Shown piece after piece: positions 26,940 through 35,391 of a stretch of DNA of 64,000 nt. The stretch is taken from positions 62,001-126,000 of the forward strand of contig JAMNXO010000002.1 in the NCBI GenBank assembly GCA_023653115.1. Reading direction: 5' to 3'. This stretch comes from Erythrobacter sp. Lineage in GTDB: Bacteria > Pseudomonadota > Alphaproteobacteria > Sphingomonadales > Sphingomonadaceae. The first letter of the stretch is position 1. Every line of letters begins with the position of its first letter. Under the pieces are notes generated by a model, which was given only the letters and a program-made list of their open reading frames with translations, was not told the DNA's origin and did no database searches. The position numbers were made by a program, and so were the translations under genes.

Positions 26940-26967
26940 AAAAAGCGCCCGGAAACCCGAGCGCTTG
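26940..26967 (-). terminator. Rho-independent terminator of rpmB
   Basis: Reading leftward from rpmB: a 9-bp stem (AGCGCTCGG / CCGGGCGCT, one G-T pair) with loop gttt followed by a run of five to six T residues. Lies 36 bases beyond the rpmB stop codon. Confidence 0.85.
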
Positions 26968-27002
26968 ATCGCAACGCTGCTGCCCCGAAAGGCAGGCGCA
27001 AA

Positions 27003-27290
27003 TTAGGCGGCGGCTTGGGCCTTGATCAGCTCGCGCTTCACCTTCAGCGCGTTGGCCGAAAGCTTTTCGTCGCTGGTCTTGAGCAACCAGTTATCGAGCC
27101 CGCCATTGTGCTCGACCGAGCGCAGACCGTGGGTCGACACGCGGAACTTGAAGCCGCGATCCAGCTTTTCGCTCAGCAGCGTGACGTTCTGCAGGTTGGG
27201 CAGGAACACGCGCTTGGTCTTGTTGTTGGCGTGGCTGACATTGTTGCCGGTCATGCGGCCCTTGCCGGTCAGTTCGCAGATGCGAGCCAT
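27003..27290 (-). CDS. rpmB: 50S ribosomal protein L28
   Basis: 95 aa, normal for alphaproteobacterial L28. The sequence [27 protein letters not shown] is diagnostic, with a lysine/arginine-rich body and AAA C-terminus. No zinc-type CxxC is needed in this form. The ATG at 27290 gives the canonical N-terminus; the annotated longer in-frame version is not supported. Single-gene unit with its own terminator. Confidence 0.98.
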   Translation of the reverse strand: MARICELTGKGRMTGNNVSHANNKTKRVFLPNLQNVTLLSEKLDRGFKFRVSTHGLRSVEHNGGLDNWLLKTSDEKLSANALKVKRELIKAQAAA

Positions 27291-27429
27291 GATGTGTCTC
27301 TTCTCGTAAAAATCGGGCCTAAGCACGGGCCTATGTAAGGAAAGCGGCGCGCATAACGGGGCGATGCCGAATCGTCAAGCAAGTTGCGCGCCGGTTGCAT
27401 GGGCGTTGCGCCCCGGCTAGCCCGGCACG

Positions 27430-27885
27430 ATGACCAACTGGCCGCTCCCCCTGCCGATGCAACGCGCGCTGGACGCGGCAAAGGCAGCCGCTGCGATGGG
27501 CGAAGTGCCGATTGGCGCGGTGATCGTCAAGGACGGTGTGGTGATTGCCGAGGCGCATAATTCCCCCCGGATGGATCACGATCCCACCGCCCATGCCGAA
27601 ATCCTCGCGATTCGCCGCGCCGCGCAGACGCTGGGCGATGAACGCCTCACCGGATGCGAGCTGTGGGTGACGCTCGAGCCATGCGCGATGTGCGCCGGCG
27701 CGATTGCCCATGCGCGGATCGCCCGGCTCTATTACGCCGCGAGCGATCCCAAGGGCGGCGCAGTCGAACACGGCGCGCGGGTGTTCGAGCAGGAGCAATG
27801 CCTGCACCGCCCGGAGGTCTATACCGGCATCGGCGAGGATGAAGCGGCGGAATTGCTGCGGGGGTTTTTCCGCGAGCGGCGGTGA
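27430..27885 (+). CDS. tadA: tRNA adenosine(34) deaminase
   Basis: 151 aa. Deaminates A34 to inosine in the tRNA-Arg(ACG) wobble position, an essential step for CGN decoding. The zinc cytidine-deaminase-type site is complete: HAE (DPTAHAEILA) and PCAMC (EPCAMCAGAI). Divergent from rpmB. The start is the first ATG; the ribosome site is weak (CCCGGCACG). Confidence 0.96.
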   Translation: MTNWPLPLPMQRALDAAKAAAAMGEVPIGAVIVKDGVVIAEAHNSPRMDHDPTAHAEILAIRRAAQTLGDERLTGCELWVTLEPCAMCAGAIAHARIARLYYAASDPKGGAVEHGARVFEQEQCLHRPEVYTGIGEDEAAELLRGFFRERR

Positions 27886-28052
27886 GGGGCGGGTTTGGCG
27901 TGTTTGCCGCCGAAGGCTTCGGGATCGTTTCGATCGCCAGAGGCAGCTGCATGATGGGCTTGCGCGCCGGGTCATGTTTTCATCGCAGCGTCTCTTGTAA
28001 GCGGCCTCAAAGCACGGCAAGCAGTGTGCCAATGTTCAGGAGGCAGTCTTTC

Positions 28053-28766
28053 ATGCGCCTTGCTCTTGCCTTTGCAGGCTTTGCTCTCGCTCTCGCCAAT
28101 CCGTTGCTGGCCCAGCCTGCGAACAGCCCTGCGCCACCAGCGACGGAAGCACCGCAGCCCGTGGCCACGCTCGAGAACCGGGGGATGCCCACCAGAGAGC
28201 TGAACGAACAATTGGGCGCCGGTGGTCTGGTCATTCTGATGCGGCATGAACGCACCAATGTGCCTTCACGCGGCGATGACTACACCCGTCCGGCCAATGA
28301 CTGTAACGTGCAGCGCAATCTTTCACCCGCCGGGGCAGCGGGTGCAGCGGAAACCGGCGCGGCCATTCGTGCGCTCGGCTGGCCAATTGGCCGCGTTCTG
28401 TCGAGCGAGATGTGCCGCTCTACCGAAACGGCGCGCTACATGTTTGGCCGCTATGAAATCGAACCGCGCTTGATGCACCATGACAACACGCCCGAACGGA
28501 ACGTGACGGTTTCCGGTCAGGAACTCAATGCTCTCCTCGCAGACATCCCGCGCGGCGGCAGCGACAACACGGTGATGGTCAGCCATATCGGCAATATCTA
28601 TTTCGGTACCGGCATTCGCCTGAGCGAGGGCGAATTTGCGGTGCTGCAAAAGCAGGAGGATGGTCATTACGTCATCCTCGGGACTTTTGATCCCGGCTAC
28701 ATCGGCGCACATGCCCGGCAAGCGCAATATGAGGCAGAGCAAAGCGCGGCGGCCCCGGCCAATTAG
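28053..28766 (+). CDS. Exported histidine phosphatase family protein
   Basis: 237 aa with a clear signal peptide (MRLALAFAGFALALANPLLAQ). The histidine phosphatase core is LMRHERTN (RHE in place of RHG), with SSEMCRSTETARYMFG as the second catalytic loop and VMVSHIGN providing the second histidine. SixA-like or phytase-like activity is possible; substrate unknown. The start at 28053 has AGGAGG nine bases upstream and is favoured over the upstream ATG 28032. The 165 bases before the gene contain no other feature. Confidence 0.87.
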   Translation: MRLALAFAGFALALANPLLAQPANSPAPPATEAPQPVATLENRGMPTRELNEQLGAGGLVILMRHERTNVPSRGDDYTRPANDCNVQRNLSPAGAAGAAETGAAIRALGWPIGRVLSSEMCRSTETARYMFGRYEIEPRLMHHDNTPERNVTVSGQELNALLADIPRGGSDNTVMVSHIGNIYFGTGIRLSEGEFAVLQKQEDGHYVILGTFDPGYIGAHARQAQYEAEQSAAAPAN

Positions 28767-28852
28767 CGCAAGATCCGTCAGGTTGCTTGCGCTGATCTGA
28801 CCCGCTGAAACCGGATCATCTGCTTACCAGCCAACGCTTCGAAAGCCGCTAC

Positions 28853-29638
28853 CTACCCCTGCCCCCGCCCGCGTTCCTGCACGGCGGCGCGGCGGGCTTC
28901 GACTGCTTCCGGGGCGACGGCGGAGTTGGCGGCACTTGATCGCTGAGCCTCCAGAGCGAGGCCCTCGCCGAAGGTCGCCGCATAGCCATCGTCGATCAGG
29001 CGTTTGTAGAGGCCGAGGAAGGCCGGATCGATCCCCGCCATGTCGCCCGCCAGCTTGCGCGCGAAGGGGAGCAGCTCGTCGGGCGCGACAACGTGGTTCA
29101 CCAGCCCCCAGCTCTGCGCCGTGGCGGCGTCGAGGAAATTGCCGGTGAAGGCCAGTTCTTTGGCGCGGCTGATGCCGATCATGCGGCTCAGTTTCTGCGA
29201 CAGCCCCCAGCCCGGCACGATCCCGACCCGCGCGTGGGTATCGGCAAAGCGCGCATTGGTGCTGGCGATCAGCACGTCGCAGGCGAGCGCCACTTCAAAT
29301 CCGCCGGTGATCGCCACGCCATTGATCGCGCCGATCACGGGCTTCTTGCAGAGCTCGATGGCTTTGACCGGATTGTCGGCCGGATCGGTGGCATTGGCGC
29401 TGCCGAGCGCGCCCGCCTCGCTGCCCAGTTCCTTCAGGTCGAGCCCGGCGGTGAAGGCCCGCTCGCCTGCGCCGGTCAGGATCACGGCGCGGACATTGTC
29501 GTCGGCATCGACCGCGCGCATCACCTCGGCCAGCCGCGCCCGCAGCGCGCGGTTCAATGCGTTCATCGTCTGCGGACGGTTCAGAGTGACGGTGGCGACG
29601 CCATCGGCGACATCAAGCAGGATCACATCGTCACTCAT
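28853..29638 (-). CDS. Enoyl-CoA hydratase/isomerase family protein
   Basis: 261 aa crotonase-fold protein. Oxyanion-hole motifs are AFTAGLDLKEL and GVAITGGFEVALACDVLIAS; the usual first catalytic glutamate is at ADTHARVGIVPGWG, where the residue is A/V rather than E, so the hydratase activity is uncertain and isomerase or another crotonase reaction is possible. The ATG at 29638 overlaps the ung stop by one base (TGATG), so the two are co-translated. Confidence 0.88.
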   Translation of the reverse strand: MSDDVILLDVADGVATVTLNRPQTMNALNRALRARLAEVMRAVDADDNVRAVILTGAGERAFTAGLDLKELGSEAGALGSANATDPADNPVKAIELCKKPVIGAINGVAITGGFEVALACDVLIASTNARFADTHARVGIVPGWGLSQKLSRMIGISRAKELAFTGNFLDAATAQSWGLVNHVVAPDELLPFARKLAGDMAGIDPAFLGLYKRLIDDGYAATFGEGLALEAQRSSAANSAVAPEAVEARRAAVQERGRGQG

Positions 29639-30324
29639 CACACACTCCAATCAATCGGCTTTCGCCCATGCGCCTCAAGGAAGCTATTCGTCTGGCTGAA
29701 CGGGCGCGAGCCGAAAAAGCCGTTGTGGGCGGAAAGCGGGCTGGGGTGGGCCGAGGTCAGCACCAGATGCGCATGGCTGCGGCCGAGCGCGGGGATGCGG
29801 CTGGCCTTTTTCTTGGCATGAGAGCCCCACAGGATGAACACCGTCGGCACGCCGCGCTCCGCCACGGCGGCGACCGCGGCATCGGTGATCGCATCCCACC
29901 CGCGTCCGGCATGGCTGCCCGCCAACCCGGCCTCGACTGTCAGCGTGTTGTTGAGCAGCAGCACGCCTTGCTCTGCCCACTTGGCAAGATTGCCGGTGGC
30001 CGGGCGCGGCAGGCCGAGATCGCTTTCCAGTTCCTTGTAGATGTTGACCAGCGAGGGCGGCACCCGCACCCCGTCCTGCACCGAGAAGGCGAGCCCATGC
30101 GCCTGGCCTGCGCCGTGATAGGGATCCTGCCCGAGGATCACGCAGCGCACATCGTCCAGCGGGGTCAGCGCGAGGGCGGCGAGCCGTGTTCCGCGCGGCG
30201 GATAGACCTGCTTGCCCGCGGCTTCCTCTGCCTTGAGCCACCCGCCCAGCTTGCGCGCCTCGGGGCTGGCGAGCGCCGGTTCGAGCGCTGCGCGCCAGCT
30301 TTCAGGGATGGTCTCGGCTGCCAT
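29638..30324 (-). CDS. ung: Uracil-DNA glycosylase (family 1)
   Basis: 228 aa. Removes uracil from DNA. Family-1 motifs are complete: catalytic GQDPYHGAGQAHGLAFSV (Asp in DPYH), LLLNNTLTVE, and the HPSPLSAH loop (here ..TSAHPSPLSAHNGFFG). The ATG at 30324 gives MAAETIPESW, consistent with family length; the longer upstream in-frame extension runs into the divergent exonuclease gene and is unlikely. The ribosome site is weak. Confidence 0.96.
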   Translation of the reverse strand: MAAETIPESWRAALEPALASPEARKLGGWLKAEEAAGKQVYPPRGTRLAALALTPLDDVRCVILGQDPYHGAGQAHGLAFSVQDGVRVPPSLVNIYKELESDLGLPRPATGNLAKWAEQGVLLLNNTLTVEAGLAGSHAGRGWDAITDAAVAAVAERGVPTVFILWGSHAKKKASRIPALGRSHAHLVLTSAHPSPLSAHNGFFGSRPFSQTNSFLEAHGRKPIDWSV

Positions 30325-30405
30325 GCACCCACCGCTACACCCCGCGCCCGCCCCCGCGCTACTCTGCCCTTTCCCTCTTTCCCCAATCGGCGTAGGGCTT
30401 GCCGC

Positions 30406-31026
30406 ATGGCTGTGCATTTTCACGAGGAAGACCTGCCCCCCGGCGTGCTGGCAGGGACAGGCGCGATTGCGATCGATACCGAGACGATGGGTCTTATCAC
30501 CCCGCGTGACCGGCTGTGCGTGGTGCAATTGTCCGATGGTTCAGGCGATGAACATCTGGTGCGCTTCGGCCCGGGCAGCGCCTATGATGCGCCCAATCTC
30601 AAGGCGTTGCTGGCCGATAATTCGCGGGTGAAGCTCTATCACTACGCGCGCTTCGATCTGGCGGCGCTCTACCACTATCTCGGCGTGATGGCGGGGCCGG
30701 TGTTCTGCACCAAGATCGCCAGCCGCCTGGTCCGCACCTATACTGATCGGCATGGCCTCAAGAACCTCGTCGAGGAATTGCTGGGCGAGAACCTGTCGAA
30801 GCAGCAACAGTCGAGCGACTGGGGCGGGCCGGTGCTGTCGGACGCGCAGCGCGATTACGCGGCGAGCGACGTGCGCTACCTGCACCGCTTGCAGGCCGAG
30901 CTGACGGTGCGGCTCGAGCGCGAGGGGCGGATGCACATCGCCCAAGCGTGTTTCGACTTCCTGCCGACCCGCGCGCTGCTCGATCTGGCCGGCTGGCCCG
31001 AAACCGATATCTTCGCGCACGCCTAG
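30406..31026 (+). CDS. RNase D-like 3-prime-5-prime exonuclease
   Basis: 206 aa DEDD-family exonuclease domain without the HRDC domains of full RNase D. Motifs: DTETMG (first Asp and Glu), YHYARFDLAAL (second), and YAASDVRYLHRL (third Asp). Standalone DEDD proteins of this size are common in sphingomonads and may trim tRNA or small RNAs. Divergent from ung (82 bases between starts). Its 3-prime end is 15 bases before lptC, so it may be co-transcribed with the lpt genes. Confidence 0.9.
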   Translation: MAVHFHEEDLPPGVLAGTGAIAIDTETMGLITPRDRLCVVQLSDGSGDEHLVRFGPGSAYDAPNLKALLADNSRVKLYHYARFDLAALYHYLGVMAGPVFCTKIASRLVRTYTDRHGLKNLVEELLGENLSKQQQSSDWGGPVLSDAQRDYAASDVRYLHRLQAELTVRLEREGRMHIAQACFDFLPTRALLDLAGWPETDIFAHA

Positions 31027-31041
31027 CATCAGGCGCGCGCC

Positions 31042-31710
31042 ATGGTCAGCAGTCACACCGAGATGGAGACCAGCGAGGCCCGCGCGCTGCGCAGCCGCCG
31101 CCAGCACTTTGCCGCGCCGGGCGGCTCGCATGACCGGCTGGTGGGCTTTCTCGCCCGTGCGCTGCCGATGGCGGTGGGGATTGTCGCTGCGCTGATGGTG
31201 ATCACGCCGCTTTCCCCGCGCGGCGAGGTCAGCTTCCTGCTCGATCGCAACAAGGTGGCGCTGATCGACGAGCGTCTCAGCGTCGACAATGCGATGTATC
31301 GCGGGCGCGATAATCAGGGCCGCCCGTTCTCGCTGATGGCGGGCGAGGCGGTGCAGCGTTCCAGCATCGAAGGGCTGGTGCGGATGCAGGATCTGGTGGC
31401 GCAGATGGTGCTCTCCGATGGCCCGGCGCGCCTGAGCGCAGAGGGCGGCACCTATGATATCGACGCCGAGACCGTGACCGTGAACGGCCCGGTGCGGCTG
31501 ACCGCGAGCGATGGCTACACCATGACCGCAGACGGGGTTTCGGTCGATCTGAAGGCGCGGATGATGCGCGGCGATGCGGGCGTTTCGGGCGAAGTCCCGG
31601 CCGGCACCTTCTCCGCCCGATCGATCCGCGCCGATCTGGGCGCGCGCACGCTGATGCTTGACGGCGATGCGCGGCTCACCATGATTCCGGGCAAGCTGAG
31701 GATGCCGTGA
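31042..31710 (+). CDS. lptC: LPS export protein LptC
   Basis: 222 aa bitopic inner-membrane protein of the Lpt bridge. One N-terminal membrane helix (FLARALPMAVGIVAALMVITPL) followed by a periplasmic jelly-roll beta domain with repeated strands. It connects LptBFG with LptA. Located between an exonuclease gene and lptA, overlapping lptA by one base. lptB, which normally follows, is not in this window. Confidence 0.9.
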   Translation: MVSSHTEMETSEARALRSRRQHFAAPGGSHDRLVGFLARALPMAVGIVAALMVITPLSPRGEVSFLLDRNKVALIDERLSVDNAMYRGRDNQGRPFSLMAGEAVQRSSIEGLVRMQDLVAQMVLSDGPARLSAEGGTYDIDAETVTVNGPVRLTASDGYTMTADGVSVDLKARMMRGDAGVSGEVPAGTFSARSIRADLGARTLMLDGDARLTMIPGKLRMP

Positions 31711-32282
31711 TGACAAAGCCGACCGCTCATTCCGATCTGCGCCGCATTGCCCTTGCCTGGGGCTGCGGCGGCTTTGCGCTTACGGCCGCGCTGGCGGGCG
31801 GGATGGCCTTGCAGGCGCAGGGCATCGCGGCCCACGATTCCTCCGCGCCGGTGAATTACGCCGCCGACCGGATCGAACTGCAGGACCGCGAGAACCGCGT
31901 GCTGCTGTCGGGCAATGTGGTGATCGAGCAGGCCGGGCTGACGGTGCGCTCGGCCCGCACGCTCGTCAATTTCGAGGATACCGGATCGCTCAGCATCCAG
32001 CGCATCACCGCCACTGGCGGGGTCGAGGTGACGCGCGGCGATGAACGCGCGAGCGGCGACAATGCGATCTATGATTTCGGGCGCCGGATCATCACCATGG
32101 CCGGCAATGTCCGGCTGCGGCGCGGCAGCGATACGCTGAATGGCGGGCGGCTGGTGATCGATCTCGAAAGCGGCGTGTCGAGCGTCGACGGCAGCGCGGC
32201 AGGCAGCCTTCCGGGCAGCACGACGGGCAAGGGCGGGCGGGTCACCGGCAGCTTTGCCGTGCCGCAGCGCGACAAGAAGTAA
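31710..32282 (+). CDS. lptA: LPS transport periplasmic protein LptA
   Basis: 190 aa. Signal peptide with TM-like helix (LAWGCGGFALTAALAGGMALQAQG), then the OstA/LptA beta-jelly-roll with VNYAADRIELQDRENRVLLSGNVVIEQAGLTVRSARTLV, the diagnostic stretch. Bridges lipopolysaccharide across the periplasm with LptC and LptD. ATG 31710 overlaps the lptC stop; a GTG three bases earlier is also possible. Convergent with the sugar transferase. Confidence 0.92.
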   Translation: MTKPTAHSDLRRIALAWGCGGFALTAALAGGMALQAQGIAAHDSSAPVNYAADRIELQDRENRVLLSGNVVIEQAGLTVRSARTLVNFEDTGSLSIQRITATGGVEVTRGDERASGDNAIYDFGRRIITMAGNVRLRRGSDTLNGGRLVIDLESGVSSVDGSAAGSLPGSTTGKGGRVTGSFAVPQRDKK

Positions 32283-32306
32283 CCCCGCGCCGGGCTTTCG
32301 CGCCCG

Positions 32307-33700
32307 CTAGTATGCGTTGTCGTGCTTCAGCACCATCACGGTGCGCAGCACGATTTCGACGTCGCGCAGCAATGACCAGTCAGCGATATATTCGAGATCG
32401 GACTGCAACCGGTCGGTGAGGTCTTCCTCGTGCTCGGTCGCGCCGCGGTGTCCGCGCACCTGGGCGAGGCCGGTGAGGCCCGGCTTGAGGCAGTGGCGCT
32501 GCCAGTATTTGCGGTCGACCTCCCAGAAGAACTTGTTGTTCGCCTGACTGCCGATCGCGTGCCGACGATCGACATCTCGCCCTTGAGCACGTTGAGCAGC
32601 TGCGGCAGCTCGTCGATGCTGGTGCGGCGGATGAAGGCGCCGATGCGGGTGATGCGATCATCCTGGCGCCCGGTCGAGCGGCTGCCGTCGTGATCCAGCT
32701 TCTCCTCGCGCATCGAGCGGAATTTGATCATGTCGAAGAACTGGTTGCCGCGCCCCAGACGGCGCTGGACGAACAGCACCGGCCCGCGGTCTTCGAGCTT
32801 GATCGCGATGGCCACCGCCAGCAGCAGCGGCGAAAGCACCAGCAGCGCCGTCCCTGCGACCGCCGTGTCGAACGCGCGCTTGATGATCCGCGAACGCAGC
32901 CGCAGCGGCCCGGTCGAAACGACCAGCGTGGTGCGGTCCAGCTCGTCATAGCGATGCACGCCGACTGCGCCGAGGCTGTGCGCCGGTTCGCTCACGATCT
33001 CGCCGTAAACGCCCGCCGACTTGAGCAGAAAGGCCCAGTCGTCACGACGTTCGCGCGGGCAGCTCACCACCACGTGATCCTGATTGCGCAGCAGCTTGCC
33101 CAGCCGATCGAGCATGAAGGGATCGTGGCTGCCGGGATCCAGCCCGTACTGCGCCGCCGAAACCGAGACCGCATCGGGGAAGGGGAAACTCGATCCGCCA
33201 TCGTCGATCACCAGCCGGTTGGCGATCCGGCCGTTCCAGCGCCATTCGATCAGACCGGCGATCAGCCGCCGCATCACCGCCAGCAGCAGGATCGAGAACA
33301 ACAGCCCCAGCGTCACCGCCGCGCGCGAGAAATCCTGGTTCGACTTGGTGTAAAAGGCGAGGAAATTGATCAGCCCCGCCGAAATCACCACCGCGATAAT
33401 GGCCTTGCGGGTGGCATACATCCAGTCGGTCAGGGCCTGCACCCCGTAAGAGCCGTTATACAGCGCAATCGTGTAGTAGGCGGGCAGCATCGCTTGTGCC
33501 GCGAGCATCGAGCGCGGCTCGGCCCAGATGCCTTCCCAGATCTGGCTGGCGGCGGCAAAGGCGAGGTTGAACAGCACGCCATCGGCGACGAGGATGGTCG
33601 CATAGGTGCGAAGCCGCCGCCGCTCGAGCGAGGGCACCAGTTTGGGGTCGACATTCTCGTGCCGGACCGATTCAAGAAGTTTCGGTGTGACCCGATTCAT
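32307..33700 (-). pseudogene. Polysaccharide-priming sugar transferase, frameshifted
   Basis: Resembles membrane undecaprenyl-phosphate hexose-1-phosphate transferases (WcaJ/ExoY/GumD type) that start exopolysaccharide synthesis. N-terminal helices and a CoA-binding-like linker are followed by the catalytic domain with FVQRRLGRGNQFFDMIKFRSM and RRTSIDELPQLLNVLKGEMSIVG. After that glycine (junction ~32560/32561) the frame shifts. Reading on in another frame from 32555 gives IGSQANNKFFWEVDRKYWQR...LKPGLTGLAQVRGHRG...DNAY and a stop at 32307-32309. The gap matches loss of ~10 bases that normally encode the GPRPHA region. The intact protein would be ~467 aa. Confidence 0.88.
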
Positions 33701-33805
33701 GCAAACTTTCCCCCCGGGGAGCGCTACCCGCGTGGTATTACCTAGGTCACATTACACAGAAAAGTGCATTTTGTGCGTCTGCGAAAGGCGGACTGTCACA
33801 TTTTG

Positions 33806-34882
33806 CTACCGCTTGGCGGCGTAACGCGCGATTTCCGCCAGCTCCTGCGCCAGCAGCAGTTCGGCCGCCTGGCTATTGGCCAGCAATGTGCGGTGGAGTT
33901 GCGCCAGTCGCGGGATCAGCCGGTCGAGCCGGGTCTCGCGCCGGGGGTCTTGCGCGCCGCGTTGGGCGGGCAGCCGCCAGCGCTCGAACTGGTTGCGGAT
34001 GTCGCGTTTTTCCTTGAAGAAAATGCCAAGCCGCATCTCGGCGCCCTTGTCGATCCGGTCGAAGGATCCGCGCGGGCCGAGATGCGCGGTGATTTGCGCC
34101 AGCTGCGCCGCCCGCCGTTCCAGCGCCAGCGCGAGGCCGACGGGGTTCAGCCCCAGCTCGCGCATCCGCCGGATCTCGCCGCTGACCCGGCCAAGCTCGC
34201 CGCCGAGCACGGCATTGACTAGCGGAGCAAAACCGTCCTCTTCGGTCGCCGCGCCGATGGCGGCATGATCTTCGGGCGTGGCGGATTTGGGGGCGGTGGG
34301 ATCGGCATCGCAATAGAGCGCGAGCTTGGTGACTTCGGACTGCGCCAGCCGCACATCGAGCCCGGCGGACCGTGCAATGCGCTCGGCCAGATCGCCGCCG
34401 AGCCTGAGGCCCGCCGCATCGGCCATGCCGCGCACCGCGCTCGCCACGACCGACAGATCGGGCGGATGGAACATCGCCACCAGCGCGTCCTTGCGCTTTT
34501 CCAGCAGCTTGGCGGTGCGTGACTTGTCGGTGGCGGACGTGGCGACCACGATCACCGGCGCGGCGGTGCCTGCGCCCGCTTCGGCGGTTTCGATCAGGAT
34601 TTGCAGCGCGTCATGCGCTTCGTCGCCGCTGGCGCGCACCCAGATATGGCGCGCTCCGCCGAACAGCGAGGTCGAGCGGGCCTCGTCGCCCAGCTTGGCG
34701 GGATCGGCCCTGAGTTCGGCGCCGGACAGTTCCACCCGGTCGCCTGCATCGGGCAGCGCGGCGGCCACGCGGTTGGCGGCCGCGCTCGCGCCCGCTTCGT
34801 CAGGACCGCAGAAGAAAAAGATGCCGAGCCGCTCGATCCCGGGCGGCAGACCGCGGACGAAATCGCTGTTCTTGGCTTTCAT
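33806..34882 (-). CDS. holA: DNA polymerase III subunit delta
   Basis: 358 aa, clamp-loader wrench subunit. AAA-like N-terminal half (FFFCGPDEAGASAAANRVAAALPD) and the C-terminal three-helix collar ending in ALERRAAQLAQITAHLG...LHRTLLAN, in line with holA. It is the last gene of leuS-lptE-holA, overlapping lptE by ATGA, a gene order conserved in alphaproteobacteria and gammaproteobacteria. Confidence 0.93.
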   Translation of the reverse strand: MKAKNSDFVRGLPPGIERLGIFFFCGPDEAGASAAANRVAAALPDAGDRVELSGAELRADPAKLGDEARSTSLFGGARHIWVRASGDEAHDALQILIETAEAGAGTAAPVIVVATSATDKSRTAKLLEKRKDALVAMFHPPDLSVVASAVRGMADAAGLRLGGDLAERIARSAGLDVRLAQSEVTKLALYCDADPTAPKSATPEDHAAIGAATEEDGFAPLVNAVLGGELGRVSGEIRRMRELGLNPVGLALALERRAAQLAQITAHLGPRGSFDRIDKGAEMRLGIFFKEKRDIRNQFERWRLPAQRGAQDPRRETRLDRLIPRLAQLHRTLLANSQAAELLLAQELAEIARYAAKR

Positions 34883-35391
34883 CGGTCCGGGGATTGCGAC
34901 ACGGCGGCGCGGTTACGCAGCGCCAGCGAGACCTGCGTCGCCATCTGTTCGGCCAGCTTCAGGGCGAGGTTTTCGAGCGCCTTCTGCTCGGCGGCGATGG
35001 TGGCATATTCGGACGACACCACATCGATCCCCGCGTCCGATCCGGCAGCGGCATCGAGCAGCACTTCGCCGCTCGCGATGTCGATCAGCTGATAACGCGC
35101 GCGCAGGATACGGCGTTCGCGGCTGATGGTGTCATCGTTGAGCACGCCCAAGGCTTCGAGCGAATCGTCGAGCCGCACGTCGAGCCGGTAGGCCGGGGTG
35201 ACATTGCCGGCGACGCCGAGCCGGTCGTTGAGCGCATTGCGCACCAGCCAGCCGCTTTGTCCGGCAATCGCGGGCACATCGACCGCCGCCAGCCCCTGCG
35301 CAACGCTTGCACTGCCGCCGCCCGCATACATCGGCGAAAGGCCGCAGGCGGAAAGGGCCAGCAGGGCCAGCAGGGCAAGGGCGGTGCGCAT
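34879..35391 (-). CDS. lptE: LPS assembly lipoprotein LptE
   Basis: 170 aa outer-membrane lipoprotein that plugs LptD. Signal peptide with lipobox LSAC (LALSACGLSPMYAGGG), where G-L-S-P-M-Y is the family hallmark. The rest is a mixed alpha-beta fold. Gene lies between leuS and holA, with one-base and four-base overlaps. Complements lptC and lptA in the same region. Confidence 0.92.
   Translation of the reverse strand: MRTALALLALLALSACGLSPMYAGGGSASVAQGLAAVDVPAIAGQSGWLVRNALNDRLGVAGNVTPAYRLDVRLDDSLEALGVLNDDTISRERRILRARYQLIDIASGEVLLDAAAGSDAGIDVVSSEYATIAAEQKALENLALKLAEQMATQVSLALRNRAAVSQSPDR

Noticed and set aside
27882-28052. N-terminal extension of the histidine phosphatase
   Set aside because: No signal or ribosome site; the ATG at 28053 starts a clear signal peptide with AGGAGG upstream.
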